Of a stretch of DNA of 64,000 nucleotides, positions 10,447 through 22,919 are shown in pieces. Source of the stretch: Halictus rubicundus. Its lineage: Eukaryota > Arthropoda > Insecta > Hymenoptera > Halictidae. The notes beneath the pieces are model-generated. The model was given only the letters and a program-made list of their open reading frames with translations, did no database searches and was not told where the DNA came from. The DNA lies in contig NC_135149.1 of NCBI RefSeq assembly GCF_050948215.1, positions 11,451,001 to 11,515,000 on the forward strand, written 5' to 3'. The translations under genes were made by a program, and so were the position numbers. The stretch's first letter is position 1. Each line of letters begins with the position of its first letter.

Positions 10447-10863
10447 AGAAGAAGAAGAAGGGGGAAGGAGGAAGGATCCAGGGAAGATATGCGCTGCTCG
10501 GCGAGTGAGGTAGCTCGTGCTTCTCAGCCCTTTGCGAGGTATGCCCTCCAGTGGAGGGGATAGGCGAACTGACCAAGACCGTGTAGCTCCGTTCGGCTTA
10601 GATCAAGACTTTACCGTACTACGTTCGCGACAGAGTGTCTAGTTTCCATCCGTTACATCGCATTACACCGTGGTATTCAAACAGCCCGCAGGTATTCTGA
10701 AGAGGTAGAATCGGGGCCTGGGAATAGGGAAACTGGCAAAGCGGAGCAAATGTTCAGACAAACGAGCTTTTCACCATGACGTGGGTATTCAAGTGCACGC
10801 CCCGTGGTTCGTTGTGGGGAGGGGCAAACCACGAGAGCGTATTTAGCCGTGTTTTAGGCTTAT
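10447..10863. other. Intergenic stretch, nothing recognisable
   Basis: A purine-rich start (10448-10490) is followed by unique GC-rich sequence. No gene, RNA gene or mobile element could be supported. Confidence 0.4.
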
Positions 10864-11325
10864 TAATGCACCCACGGGGATGAAGAATTGAAGGAGGGCT
10901 TGTTCATTGCCTTGAAAATCGAGGAATAGCTTTCGAGACCGGTCTCCTGAGCTTAAAACGAGTGAAAGTAAATTAGGCTTTACAGTGGTCTTGATATTTC
11001 GCTGTTTTACACTAATTTTCATTTCTGAGATTATTAACGCACCGACGAGGGAGCGAAATTGAGGGGGGGGGGATCAAGGAGAGCTTGTTCATTGCCTAGA
11101 ATATCGAGGAAGAGCGTTTGAAACGAGTCTCCAGTGCTCAAAACAAAGGAAAGTAGATTACACTTTACAGTGGTCTTGATGTTTCACTGTTTTACATTAA
11201 TTTTCATTTCCGTGCTTGTTAATTCACCGACGAGGACGCAGACTTGAAGGAGAGCCTGTTAATTGCCTTGAAAATCGAGAAAGTGTTTTTGAAACGAGCC
11301 TACAGTGCTTAAAACGAAGGAAATA
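10864..11325. repeat. Tandem array, three decayed units of about 178 bp
   Basis: Marker CTTGTTCATTGCCT recurs at 10899, 11084 and (diverged) 11255, spacings 185 and 171. Each unit also has GAAACGAG..CAGTGCT..AAAACGA, and the first two have TTTACAGTGGTCTTGAT and TTTCATTTC. The third unit is partial. Confidence 0.85.
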
Positions 11326-14300
11326 ATATTTTATGACCGATTCAATCCGGAATTTTGCTGTATCCAACCCTGTTAAATTGATTTCTAATTATGCGTGAAT
11401 AAATGAGAATGTTTGGCAAGTAAAAATGGTAAAAATGATAAACAGATCGTAACTTGCCGATATGATTTCATCATTGCGAACGGTGGCGACATCGAACGGC
11501 AATATAAGGCACTCTCTCTATCAAGTTTTCGAGCTATCAACACAGAGTATGAAATATTTCTCTGGAAGCTCGGCTTCTAAAATACCAAATCCCATAAAAT
11601 CAATTAGAGAAAGAGCACTTCTGTTAGCTTAACTTTTATATCTCAAAATATATTCGAGTATAAAATTGAATTTGCCTTTCGCACGACCATGACTTCCGAC
11701 TTTTATTCGATACGATCCTACGCGTTAATTAAAATTCATACGCGTTTTTATATAACCATTCACGAACCCAGGCTCCAGCATTTTTTAATCAATGTCACGA
11801 TAAATTAATTTGCCGTGCAGTAAATTGGGATCACGCGCGTGCAAATTTCATTTCGTTCATTTTTTACAAGTGTATAGACTGATAAACGAAATTCCAAAGT
11901 TTTCAATCTACTGCGCAGCGTTTGTTATTCACGCTGCAGTGATAAACAATTAAAGAATTTTCAAATGGATTTCCATCTCGCTTTTACCATCGGAAATCTC
12001 CTGGTCAGTGAAAGCAATTCGTCCTCCATTCTAAATTTCGAGAGCAGCCAATAAAAATGCAAATCGACACGGAAAAATCTGCCGAAGTTTCCCCTGTCAC
12101 GAATTATACTACTCTATAATTCAAACGGCGGCTCAAAGTTAGATGAGACCGGCGGAATTTTGCCGGGAGTTCGACTCGAAACAGCTTAAACATTAGTTCC
12201 AATTTCCGAGGCATGGATTTCGAAGTTGATCCTTGTAACCCAGCTCGAAATTTCGTTCGAACGGTGAAGGGCCTCGCATCGAACGACAAAGTCCCGCAAT
12301 TAAGAACTTATTTAACGAGTTCGAGTCGTTGTGACGTGTCTCGTGGATAGAGATTAGGAGAGAACGTCGTCGTTGCCTGGTCTGAGTGCCGAGCGCGCGA
12401 ACAAAGCGATCGGTTCGGAATACGAAATCAAACAAAACGCGCGCAAGAGACGTCTCGGCCATTCAGAACCGCGTTACTTTTGTCTCTCTGTGTCTACTTC
12501 GGACGAAAACGGGCAATGAAACATGAAAAATAGGACCGGAGAGGTCGTAACCAGCGCGCCACTCGTTTTTTCGTCCCCTTTTTGTCAGACGGCTTCTTCC
12601 TACTCTTCTTTTTCTTACTCGTTCACCAACACACGTTCTGCTAACGATGGACGATCTCGTTTCCCGTCGGCCCCTCTTGTCACTTTGCCCTGGCAGCCTC
12701 TTTTTGGACTTCTCATTGCCGATTAGAATCGCAATTCCTAATGAAAATTACCTGGGAATATCGCAGCGCAATTTTCACTACAGAACTTTTTAATTAATAT
12801 TTTTCTAAGCATTCAACCTGAGGGTGTTCGTTTTCTACCATTGAATTTTTAATCCCTTGGACCCGATATCGTGACATCAGTACGTATGCGTTGTACTGAC
12901 TCTGAGGAATATTTCGAAATTGATCACAGTATTTTCATGCATTTTTGTTTGCTTTCCAGAATTTGAAGATAGCCAGGAAAAATATCAGAAAGTCGAAATC
13001 ATCAAGAGATTATTGTAATATATGCAGCATCATATAACATCGATCATACAAAACTGACAAGTCGTTTATTATATAAAACATTTACAAAGCTTCACCGGCC
13101 AGTGCATGCTACTACCACCAAAAGATTTCAATTTTCACGGCCACTTCTAAAAGATCCAGCCTGAAAGAAAAATTTATTTCGCAACCGAATTGAACAAGAC
13201 AAATCGAACGGGAAGAATCGCGTCTTTGGAAAGAAATGAAAATTTCACAGGTCCCGACTAAACGAAATATTTCGCGGCGTTTCACGGCCGACTAAACGTA
13301 TAAAATCTGCGGACCAATAGTGACGGGCAAACTGCGTCGCGGTAAAAAGCTGGATTTAAAACGAGCACGTTGAACGGTAGTATTAATAAGACGTGTTTGC
13401 GTGCGCCGGCAGCGTGGCTACATCTGGCCACGTTCCCCGGAGAAATAAAAGATTCGCGGTACGTTTTTCCGTCGCGCGCGTTTCATATGCGACGCCCAGC
13501 TGGTTCGCACGAGCGTCATTCGCCATCTTCTTCGTTTTTTTCTTTTTTTTTCACCGACGCGAAAACCGGAAGAAAGAGGAGCAGAACCGCGAACGAGGAC
13601 ACTTGTTCCAACCGCGATCCACCTTGCTGTTACTCCTTTGATCCGGCCACGAATGAATTGAATCCTTGGGTATCGGGGAACACTTAAAAGAAATTTCTAC
13701 GGGCGGCCCTCCGATTCCCCTGAAAACCGTGAACGGGAACTCTTTGTGACGGCGTCTGATGCCGTTCGACCGAGTTTACCTAATGTAAAGGCCCGAGCTG
13801 TGCCGCCGAATGAAAGTTCTCTGATCGAGCCGGTGATCTCGAAAATGCGGTGAGTATCTAGCCGGTTTAAACACCGACGAAACTGCGCGTGTATAATAAT
13901 CACAAGTTCCAAGGAATGCGTAATTGTCCTCAATCTTCTCCACATGAGATTAGAAAATTTTTCTCTTCTTTTTCAGGACGAAAAGAAATTGGTCAAGGAA
14001 CGTACGGGGCGTTCCATTTAACCGGAAGATCACAAAAATATTGGGAAATATTGATACACATACTACAAGTGAATAATCATTTTCTAACAAACATTTTCTG
14101 CTTTAGGTATTTCCCAAGTGGCCAAGTCAAACGAAGCAACCTGTTCAAGGACAAGGATGACACACTTCGCCGGGAGAAGGAGACTCAGAATTAAGGGACT
14201 TTTTCGAATGGGAATCCAGTAGTTCAAGTAAAAATTTCTCCGACACGTGCATTATCCAGGTCCAGTAACGTCGACAGCGGTCACCGGAAGTTCTTCCCCC

Positions 14301-17300
14301 GGCCAGGAGCTACCGCTTCAAAGCCAGTCGGCGTGGTTATTCACGCTCAAAGCGAAGCCGTTTCTGGCTGTCGAGCACGGCAACGCAGTGACAAAACCGG
14401 AAGAAAATGGAAAAGTGCCGCAGCATATGAGTCCGGGGGGCCATTCCCTTTGGGGATCGTTGGAAAAAGAGTGCAAGAACGGTGCGGTCACGGTAGAATG
14501 AAGCCGGTGTGTGCCGGGGAAAGGGCGGGAAAACCCGGGGGCCGTGGAAGGGCGAAAGGGTGGAATTGAATTTGTTGTCAGGAACGGGCCAGCACGGGGC
14601 GCTATTATTAATTTACAGGGATCAAAGGCAGTGTCACGCGAAGCTAATTAGTCCCGTGCGACGCGACGGCAAACGCGGCGTTTAGAATGGTCGAATGTGT
14701 TCACCGAACGACCCGGCGTATATCCAATTACGATATGGACCGGACTCTTAATGATTTTCGAGTACCGCATCTTATTTCTTGTTATTGTTGTTGTTATTGT
14801 TATTATTGTTATTTCTTGATATTGTTATTGTTTCTTGTTGTTACATCTTGTTTTCTGACGGCTTACACGCGTCCGGTGCTTCCATTTAGATAAATTGTCT
14901 CAAGAATTGAGAGTTAGAACTATCACGTGACGTTAGATGAGAGTATGTGCTGCCTTAATTGGTCTATATTAATAATTCAATCGCTCTGATCGAACAAGAA
15001 CATGAAAATCTTATCATGTAAGTACTACAATCTGTAATACATCATGCCATGATGTTTCAGCTCGAAACACGTTTGCCTCAACAACGAAGGGCTAAATTAC
15101 CTAGCAGACTTTTCATCGGAGTATACGCCACCCTAAACGACGCCTGATTAATGGACTAGTTACTGGGAACATCGGCGATCCCTTGCGTTTGATTTATCGG
15201 AGACCGTGCGGTACTTTCGCAGCTCGTATGTAGGCCGTGCGTAACCCTAGGAATGTCTATATACAGGGTGTCGATTTAGCCCGCACCGTTCCGTTGCACC
15301 AACGAGCTGTACACCGTGGTAAAGGTACAACGAATCGAAATAAAAATTCCGGTCGTGAAATATAGGGGTTCGAATAAAAGAGATCCAATCTAGATTCAGA
15401 TTGTAATGACCGCACTCGACGGAACTAGCTCGCTTGAAAATTTAAATATCAACTTCAAATTGAATGGTCCCGGTCGAGTAAAAATTCCCGGCGTCGAATT
15501 TCAATGCAAATCCCGCGAACAGGATTCGAACTTAATTTCTATTTACTTCGTAGCAGATTCCGGGCCGATAGGAGGGGGGGGGGGGCACACACACACACAC
15601 ACACGAGCGAACGCGAACGAGAAACATCAAACTATTCGCCCAGGGTCGGGATCGAAAGCGCGTTTACCCGAAATGCTTCTGTCCATTTAATTTATCCAAG
15701 TCGCGCGGCGATGCAAATTCCGCGGAAGTTCAACGAGAAAGCAACGAAGTCGCAAATGATATGCGGCACGGCGCGGCGCGGCGCAGGAAAGTTGCCCGAA
15801 CTGGAATTAGCGGGGCTCCCTTTCGCGTCAACCCCTCGGAACCCGTTTTCATCCCCTTCGATCGCGCGTACCCCCTCCCCCTCCCCGTTGAACCCCCCAC
15901 TACCAACGCCGAGAGAAAATTAATTATTCACTGTAGGAGGACATGCAAAAACCCGTCCATCTATACAATCTCACTCTCCTTCGACGATAATCTATTATCG
16001 GTTGTCGCTGTCGTCGAGGCGCAGTTTTTCGCCCGGATATTGCAATTATGAAAATTAATGCAAGTCGCCTCTGCGAACGGCTTCCCCTTGTCCGGCTCGT
16101 TTCATAAAACCGCCCCGCGAAGAGTTATGTCAGCCGCACCGCGAGCTGCTGGCCCGCCTCGGAAAAGGGAGGAGAACGGCGGCGGATTCAATTTCGAAAG
16201 AATTATGGAGTCGAGTTGCATCGATTTCGAGCTCGATCGGAATCGACCGATGCGCCGGAAGCCGCGCAGATGCTGTTTTATCTACGAAATTTTATTTATG
16301 GGCCTCTGTGAAGTTTCATTTAACTACGGCCCGCGAGATACGCGGGGGAACAGTTTCGTCGGGAGCGTGTTCCACGTGGAAAACAATTTGTGATTATGAA
16401 GCTGCTAGAAATAAAATAATATGCACAAAATGCGATCACATTCTTTATTTATGGTCGTATAAGAGAACAGCTCGGGATAAAATTGTACTGCCCAAACCGA
16501 TACAGTAAACTGTAAAGAAAATTTCCTCACGAAAATTATTTTTATGAATTTTCGAATTTTTGAATGTCATTAATTACATACTCTTATTGGAACTGGGAAA
16601 AAATAACAGATCTACTCACTGCGAACCGCTTATCTCTTGTTCTTGATGAGATAGATCTATTCATTGCCTCCTGTCTAGTTTTCGCAGAGGAGAGGAATTT
16701 CCGAAGGGTTTCGAGAAAAAATTGAATGTATAAAACGGTTTCTAAACTTGATATTAAAAATGAGCTAAGCGTTGGCTTCAGTGTGCTGTTGTTCGACGGT
16801 GACCTGGACGATATGCGTTGGCGGAGAACACGGCAGTTTTACCGGGTGTAGTTGGCAAACTTCAATTTGAGGGCTCGAGGAGCGTTCGGTTCGACGGTAA
16901 CGCCGAAGACAGCAAAAAAGCATTATATCGGTGTCGATATTGATTTATTAGGGGGACAGACCTTGGTGAACTTCAACTTTCCTCGTAACTCGTCAGCTAC
17001 GCCTGAACACTGTCGAAGGGCTGATGATAAATGAGTGACGATGGTCGAAGGCTATCGTTCTCCCGAGGGTATAAAGAGGAAAGTTTATTTTTTTACGATC
17101 AGCTGGAGTCCGTTACGGGACGAGAATAATTATGTATAACAGAGAGGAGAAATATTCTAGGTGAGCTATTTCTGGTAGTGAAGTGCATAGAATCCGGAAG
17201 AAAATCATGGTACCTGTGTGAAGATAATAAAGGAAATAAAACGGGAACGGAAGAAGGGAGCTGCAGGGGTGGGTGGGGAGGAAAGAATTTTCGCCGAGGA

Positions 17301-17929
17301 AACACGTCGATCGTCTCGTTATCGTTCTCCTAGATTGTGGCCCGTGGTTTATCCCGGCCACCTGAAGGCGAACACACACTGTGACTCGCCGCATCTCGAC
17401 CGGAGATGGAAGAAATCGAAGGGCGCCACGTCGTAATTTCCGGTACATCCGACCGTGGCTGCCGGGTTCAACAACAAGGAACCGAACGAGCTTACCCGAG
17501 AAACGAATTTCTCGTTGTTTTAGCCGATGTCGCTCCCCTAGACCGACACTGATTGTCAAACACCGGGTCTCGCCGAAACAAAAGCAAATTTTAATTCACA
17601 AATTCAAATCACAATTTAATCTACGATCTCCAACGTTATTTTTCAATCCATGCCATTTTCTTCAGTTTCTTTATGGTTTATTACAGTCAAAAATTTTTGT
17701 ATACTTCTCCATGCTTGTAGAATATATTCCAATTATTTTTATTTCTGCGTGTTGCCTTGTTTCTCCGAACAGAGCCAAATCGCATCCCTTGCCTTGTGAT
17801 TTCTTTCCCAACTACTATAAATAGAACTATTTCGTTGTCAATAATGTTCCAAATAGAAAATCGAACTTCAATCTAACTTGAGATAATTGTTCTAACTCCC
17901 AGTGATTTTTTACTTCGCTGAAATTGTGT
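11326..17929. other. Long non-coding stretch with a (CA)n microsatellite
   Basis: No convincing exon found. GC-rich patches (12.1-12.7, 13.3-13.8, 14.2-14.7, 15.4-16.4 and 17.2-17.6 kb) open up long frames on both strands at once, which marks them as compositional. At 15264 a GTATATACAGGGTGTCG-like piece (ACAGGGTGT core) resembles ends of common insect transposons but has no partner. A G12 run followed by CA repeats lies at 15574-15604. Confidence 0.5.
15574..15604. repeat. G12 homopolymer followed by (CA)n
   Basis: Twelve Gs at 15574-15585 directly abut about nine CA units; potential slippage site. Confidence 0.9.
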
Positions 17930-17943
17930 GGGATGATTTATTT

Positions 17944-18370
17944 TAGTCTGCACTACTTAAATTGTAAGATTTTTATTCCCTCCTTGGAAACGGTCATTAA
18001 ATTGGTTAGTGTGAGTAATTTAGTGTAGATTTTAGTGAAATGTCAAATGTTCATTTTAATCCAAAACCGTTACGGTAAAATGTTTTTAATTAGCTAGAAA
18101 ACCGTAGTCTGATGTGTCTTAGATTTTACTACTTGAATTGTAAGACTGTTTTTCTTCTTGAAACAAGGTGATTAAATTATAACTGTGAGTCGTCTGGGGT
18201 AATTTATATTCCCGTATAAGATTAAAATAGTTATTTTAGTCCTTAATTATTGAGATAGAAAGCCTTTATCTAATTGGAAAATCGAGGGCCGATAAATATT
18301 AGTTTGTACTACTTACATCCTAAAATTTGTATTTTCTCCTTAAAACAAGGAAATCATATTTTTAATAATT
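17944..18370. repeat. Tandem array, about 2.5 decayed units of 176-180 bp
   Basis: Marker CTACTT(A/G)AATTGTAAG occurs at 17953, 18129 and (diverged) 18309, spacings 176 and 180. Shared pieces are TTAGTCTG..CTACTT, CTTGAAACAAGG/CCTTGGAAACGG and TTAATTAGCTAGAAAACCG/CTAATTGGAAAATCG. Unrelated in sequence to the array at 10.9 kb. Confidence 0.8.
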
Positions 18371-19699
18371 TTTATTATTCCTTTAATAATAAAAATTAAT
18401 ACCCCTGCTCACACTGAGAACACAATATAATTAAATACGCCTAATAATTGAAGACATAGTCGTTCTAAAAATTTATGTAATTTATTTTCTTCTCTTTGTA
18501 ACGATTCGATTGTCAAGTGAGTAAAGGGATAAATGAATGAATAAATTTTGGAGTATGAATGCTCGGGACACGGTGTTTCTTGTATCGATTTGAAAACGAT
18601 AACTAGTATCGCGTCGCCAGACTTGGCAACAATTCTTGCCAACGCCGAGGCAGCAGAAAATATTTTTTCATCCCCGCCTCGGCTGATAGGTTACAGAGCC
18701 GGGACTGTTTCATTACGACCCATTGTGCTTCCGCGTTCGGCCCGCGTCGTTTCATTTCGCGACGTGTACGACCCTTCGTCCTGAAATTTCGCTGTAATTG
18801 CAGACAAATTAATGTCACGGGAAGAGCACGCTCTGCAGCGTTGATTGGTGCGTTCATCGTGTATCCGGAACGGCAATCCGTGATCAGCTGCTCGAAAACT
18901 GTGTTCACTGCGCTGTCACGCGTCTGTGTGACGTGTTAACTAACCCGAAAACCGTGTGTTGATCCAAAATCCCGCTACAATCTTCTCATCAAAACTATCG
19001 AAGATAATCAAACTTTCTTGAATCATCCAATCATTTAAAAAATAAATCAATGTTAAATTGAGATTCCTAATTGTTGTCCCTGCGAAAAGAAAATTTTCTC
19101 TTGAAAAATTTGTTATTTCCTATCTTTTTAACGATAAATATTTCAAAAGATAACACAGTTTCCAATTTCAATCGAATGCAAATTAAGATCGTGAAACAAA
19201 TACCTCTGAAATAAATACTGAAATATTTGTTAATGTTAGCGTGTGTTTTTGAACTTCTTGAACCTTCGTTAAAGCGGGAAATTCATTGGGAAAATGAGAG
19301 AATAAATTTCTTTTACTTTTTTGGAAGACAGGGAGTTTCTTAAGGGCGCCCAGTTCCAAGTAGAATTAGCCAGGCAAGTCAGGCCTCTTTCATTGCGGTG
19401 CGTTAAGCGAATTCAGAACGCCGTAGCTCACCGCGACCCTCTTTCGCTATTTTTTCATCGCGGATCCCGGCCGATACATGTCACTGACGTTTAAATCGGA
19501 AAGTGGAGCACGTGATGGGACACGGTATGAATACCGAGAGGCCACTGAGACAAATTGATTTGATTTCGGAGAGCGCAGGACCATACAGGAACGGAGAGCG
19601 TCACGAATTCGAGGCCTCTTGTCGAAATATGTTTACGTGAACGTTTTCAATTTCGCAAATCCCGCTTGGTTATTTTTTCCGGACAATCCTTCTTCCACG
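18371..19699. other. Intergenic stretch, nothing recognisable
   Basis: Short reading frames only and no repeat or RNA gene supported. Confidence 0.45.
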
Positions 19700-19707
19700 C
19701 CGGAATC

Positions 19708-20000
19708 AACAAATTATTTTTTTCTACCCCCACCAGTTAGACTAAAATTCCGAAAAAATTACCTGTAGTAGAGCTCCTATGTAGTTACTAATTACCGTTG
19801 AATTCATTCAAATATCTTGCATAGTGATAGAGAAAACCGCTTAGAAAGTTAGGGGTAGTTTATCCACAGATGTCCCCTCACTACCGTGCTCGGCGGAATC
19901 TCAGTATCGACTGGTCTAACAAACTATTTTTTCCTGGCCTCGCCAACTGGTCTAAAATTTTGAAAAAATTATGAGGTACAAAGCAAACATGCAGCTGTTA
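19708..20000. repeat. Decayed tandem duplication (about 210-bp period)
   Basis: ACAAATTATTTTTTTCTACC..CTAAAATTCCGAAAAAATTA at 19709 is echoed by ACAAACTATTTTTTCCTGGC..CTAAAATTTTGAAAAAATTA at 19919. Confidence 0.55.
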
Positions 20001-20130
20001 TTTGCAATTAGATTCGCTCAAATACCTAGTATAGCGTCTGAGAGAGCCGTCTGTGACGTTGAGAGTTTTTCACCCTGCTTCTTAGTATCTTTGCGCTGCA
20101 TCTTTGCAGTAGAGATCTTGAATTTTTCAA

Positions 20131-21709
20131 GGTGGTGTTTCGAGCAAACAGACATTATTTCGTGAGCATAAACATGAAGAATGGGGCTTTGATTGTCGGG
20201 TTTGTCGGAGCCTTAAGTTAAGGAAGTTAAGGAAGCGTTGAGGCTCGAAATCGAGCGGGCCTACGTCGCTCGTCGACGGTTTAAGGGTCAGCGTGACGTC
20301 ACGACGTGCAACGGAGGAGGACGATGGACGGCGTACGATGAATAAATTACGAGGACAGTGACACGGAACCGGCGAGATGAGTAGCCGAGATAGCGGTGCT
20401 GCTCCATTTTCGAACGCAGCTCGCCCGCCTTCCGACTGATCCACTTTTTCCATTCCCAAGCAATTATTCGACACGAATCCTCGTCAAATATTTACCCTTC
20501 ACGCTCTCCTATCGTCGTGTTTTTTTTTTCATTCTTGTACAGGGACGAGCCGCGGGTAACAAGGATTCAATTACCGGGAGCAGAGTCATCAACGGTGCTC
20601 GCTCGTGCATCGAACCAGTCAATTTTCGTTTCCAGCATAGAAACTGTTCGATTAATTTATTTCCCCATGTTTTTCCACTCAACACCGGTGCTGTCGAGTT
20701 TGTGCCGTGCATAATGCACCGTATTCGATTATGCTCGGGTCAGGTTTTAAAACAGCCCCTAGCTGCGCCTCGCCCTTATGCAATATTGTATAAATTGTGT
20801 GTTCGCGATGTTTGTGCCTGCTGTTTGCGTAATAAATACGATATATTAATAATAATATTCCCCGGCCGGGAGAATGGAGAATTTTATTTGGATTCGCCGT
20901 GTAACGACGACTAACGTCCATCTCGATGTTTAAACATTTTAAACTGCTATTTCGGGCAAACTCCGGCAAGAGATATTATTCCATCCTATAATTAAAATCT
21001 TTTCTCGCCGTTGTTTGTTTGTAATTAATTCCATAAACAATACGTTCGCCCGTTTCCAACGATGACGCGCGAACCGTAAAATGTAACGCGCGCGCACGTA
21101 CATCATGAAATGTAATCTGTTTGAAATACAATAGCGAATAAAAATGTAGAGGATATACGATAATAACGTTCGGGCTGGAATTAGCGAAATGTGACATTGA
21201 CGATTACAGGTTGGATCAGGTTAAATTACGCTCTTTTGCCGAAGGAAATTGCAATCGCACGGTGCGCCGATTCGAGAGGCTAAATTTCAAACTCATTCGA
21301 TGTCTATGCAACGTTGTGTCGCGCAAGCCGTTAATAAATTTTGCAATTCAACGACGATCAAGTCGCACGACCGTCCCGTGTTCTACATGCTGCATCACAC
21401 ATTCGAGGCACGGTGTGTTGGTCCGCCTCAATTACGCGACGTATTCGTACGAAATCAAGTTACGAGGAATGAATTGCAATCGGGATTGAAGGATACGGCC
21501 GTCGAACGTAGTTGAATAAATGAAATATGTATTGTAAATAGGTAGTTAGCAAAGCTGATACAGTTTGTAGCAGGCGAAATTGGAAAATTTTAACCCCGTG
21601 CACCATCCGGTGACGAAATATCGCTGATTAAACGTGAAATCTCATTTGTCCCGTTCAACGCTTTCTTCTCCATTCCTCTGTTAGTTCAACAAGTTACTAT
21701 CGAACACTA
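20131..21709. other. Intergenic stretch, nothing recognisable
   Basis: The longest open frame (20396-20914, + strand) has no domain and overlaps an opposing frame. It is treated as chance. Confidence 0.45.
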
Positions 21710-21711
21710 TA

Positions 21712-22917
21712 CAGTGAAATCTCGTTGTATGTCAGTCCCGCCGTTCTTTTTATTGACACTCATACGAAATCGGTGGTTCTCGTTGAGCGTCCCATTTGAA
21801 ATACACAGGGCACGCTGGAAACCTAAGAGTCATACTGTTTGAAAGTCATAAGAAACCTATGACATACAAACGCGACTGACGTTCAAACGGAAGGAATATC
21901 CGTCTCCGATATAATGTTGCACGGAGAAGCGGACAGCAAAGCTCGAGAGCCGTCGTTGCCGGGGAGTGTGCCACACATTGTCGGCTATATCGGTGTGAGA
22001 CCAGAAGACCACTACTAATCCAATTACAAAACTTCTTTATTTTTCGTTATTTTTTTATAAAACTTTTACCAACATGTTCGTATTTACCAAATATCATATA
22101 ATTCCGATGATATTTACTTGTGTAACAAACGGTAAAAGTTTCGAACACAGAGAAGGACAGCGTATGGGAAGGAAAGAGCCGCGGAGAGTCGCGGCCGCCG
22201 GCACAGATCAAAGCCCGCGTGAGCGCAGGCCTTTAAATGAAAAATTTAACTTCTTTATTATTAATTATTTTTTTATGAGACTTTCACCAATATATTTGTA
22301 GCATTATTCTGATTAGATGATATCAAACGCGATATAATTCGGATCACATTTACACTAATTTTCCGTTAATGTAATTGTTATGGAAAGACTTCCATCGTTC
22401 ATTACACACGTAAATATCATCGGAATTACATATATCATATTTGGTATCATTTTCATTACAAAATTGCCACGAATATGTTGGTGCAAGCCTCATAAAAAGA
22501 ATTAATAGTAAAGAAGTTAAATTTTTTATTTAAAAGCCTGCGTTCACGCAACCTTTGATCTGTGCCGGCGGTCGCGATTCTCCACGTCTTTTTCTTTCCC
22601 ATACGCTGTCCTTCTCTGCGTTCGAAACTTTCATTGCTCGTTACACAAGTAAATATCATCGCAATTATATCATATTTGGTTTCATTTTAATCAGAAAAAT
22701 GCCACGAATATGTTGGTAAAAGTTTCACAAAAAAATAACGAAAAATAAAGAAATTTTGTAATTAGATTAGTAGAGGTCTTCTGGTCTCACACCGATATAG
22801 GCGACAATGTTGTGGCCGCGACGGCTCTCGAGCTTCGGCCATTCACCGCGGTGGTGTGAGGTTTTCCACTGACTTGGAAACGCAAGGTTGGCACTGGCAT
22901 ACAACGAGATTTCACTG
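21712..22917. mobile_element. Palindromic foldback element (1206 bp, two arms of about 600 bp)
   Basis: The ends are perfect inverted repeats of CAGTGAAATCTCGTTGTATG, flanked by TA on both sides (21710-21711 and 22918-22919). The two halves are inverted copies along almost the whole length, meeting near 22314. Examples are CTATATCGGTGTGAGACCAG in the left arm at about 21986 with its complement at about 22780, and GAGAAGGACAGCGTATGGGA at 22150 with its complement at about 22600. Conservation is lowest in the outer 200 bp apart from the tips. Each arm also holds two copies of a sub-unit containing CCAACAT(A/G)TTCGTGGCA and GATGATATTTAC(T/G)TGTGTAA. There is no transposase frame, so it is non-autonomous. 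Tips and TA duplication place it with Tc1/mariner/pogo-type transposons, the same superfamily as the MITEs at 1.5 and 4.2 kb. Confidence 0.9.
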
Positions 22918-22919
22918 TA

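Noticed and set aside
20396..20914. 172-residue open frame on the + strand
   Set aside because: No recognisable motif, and it is overlapped by minus-strand frames. It looks like a chance frame.
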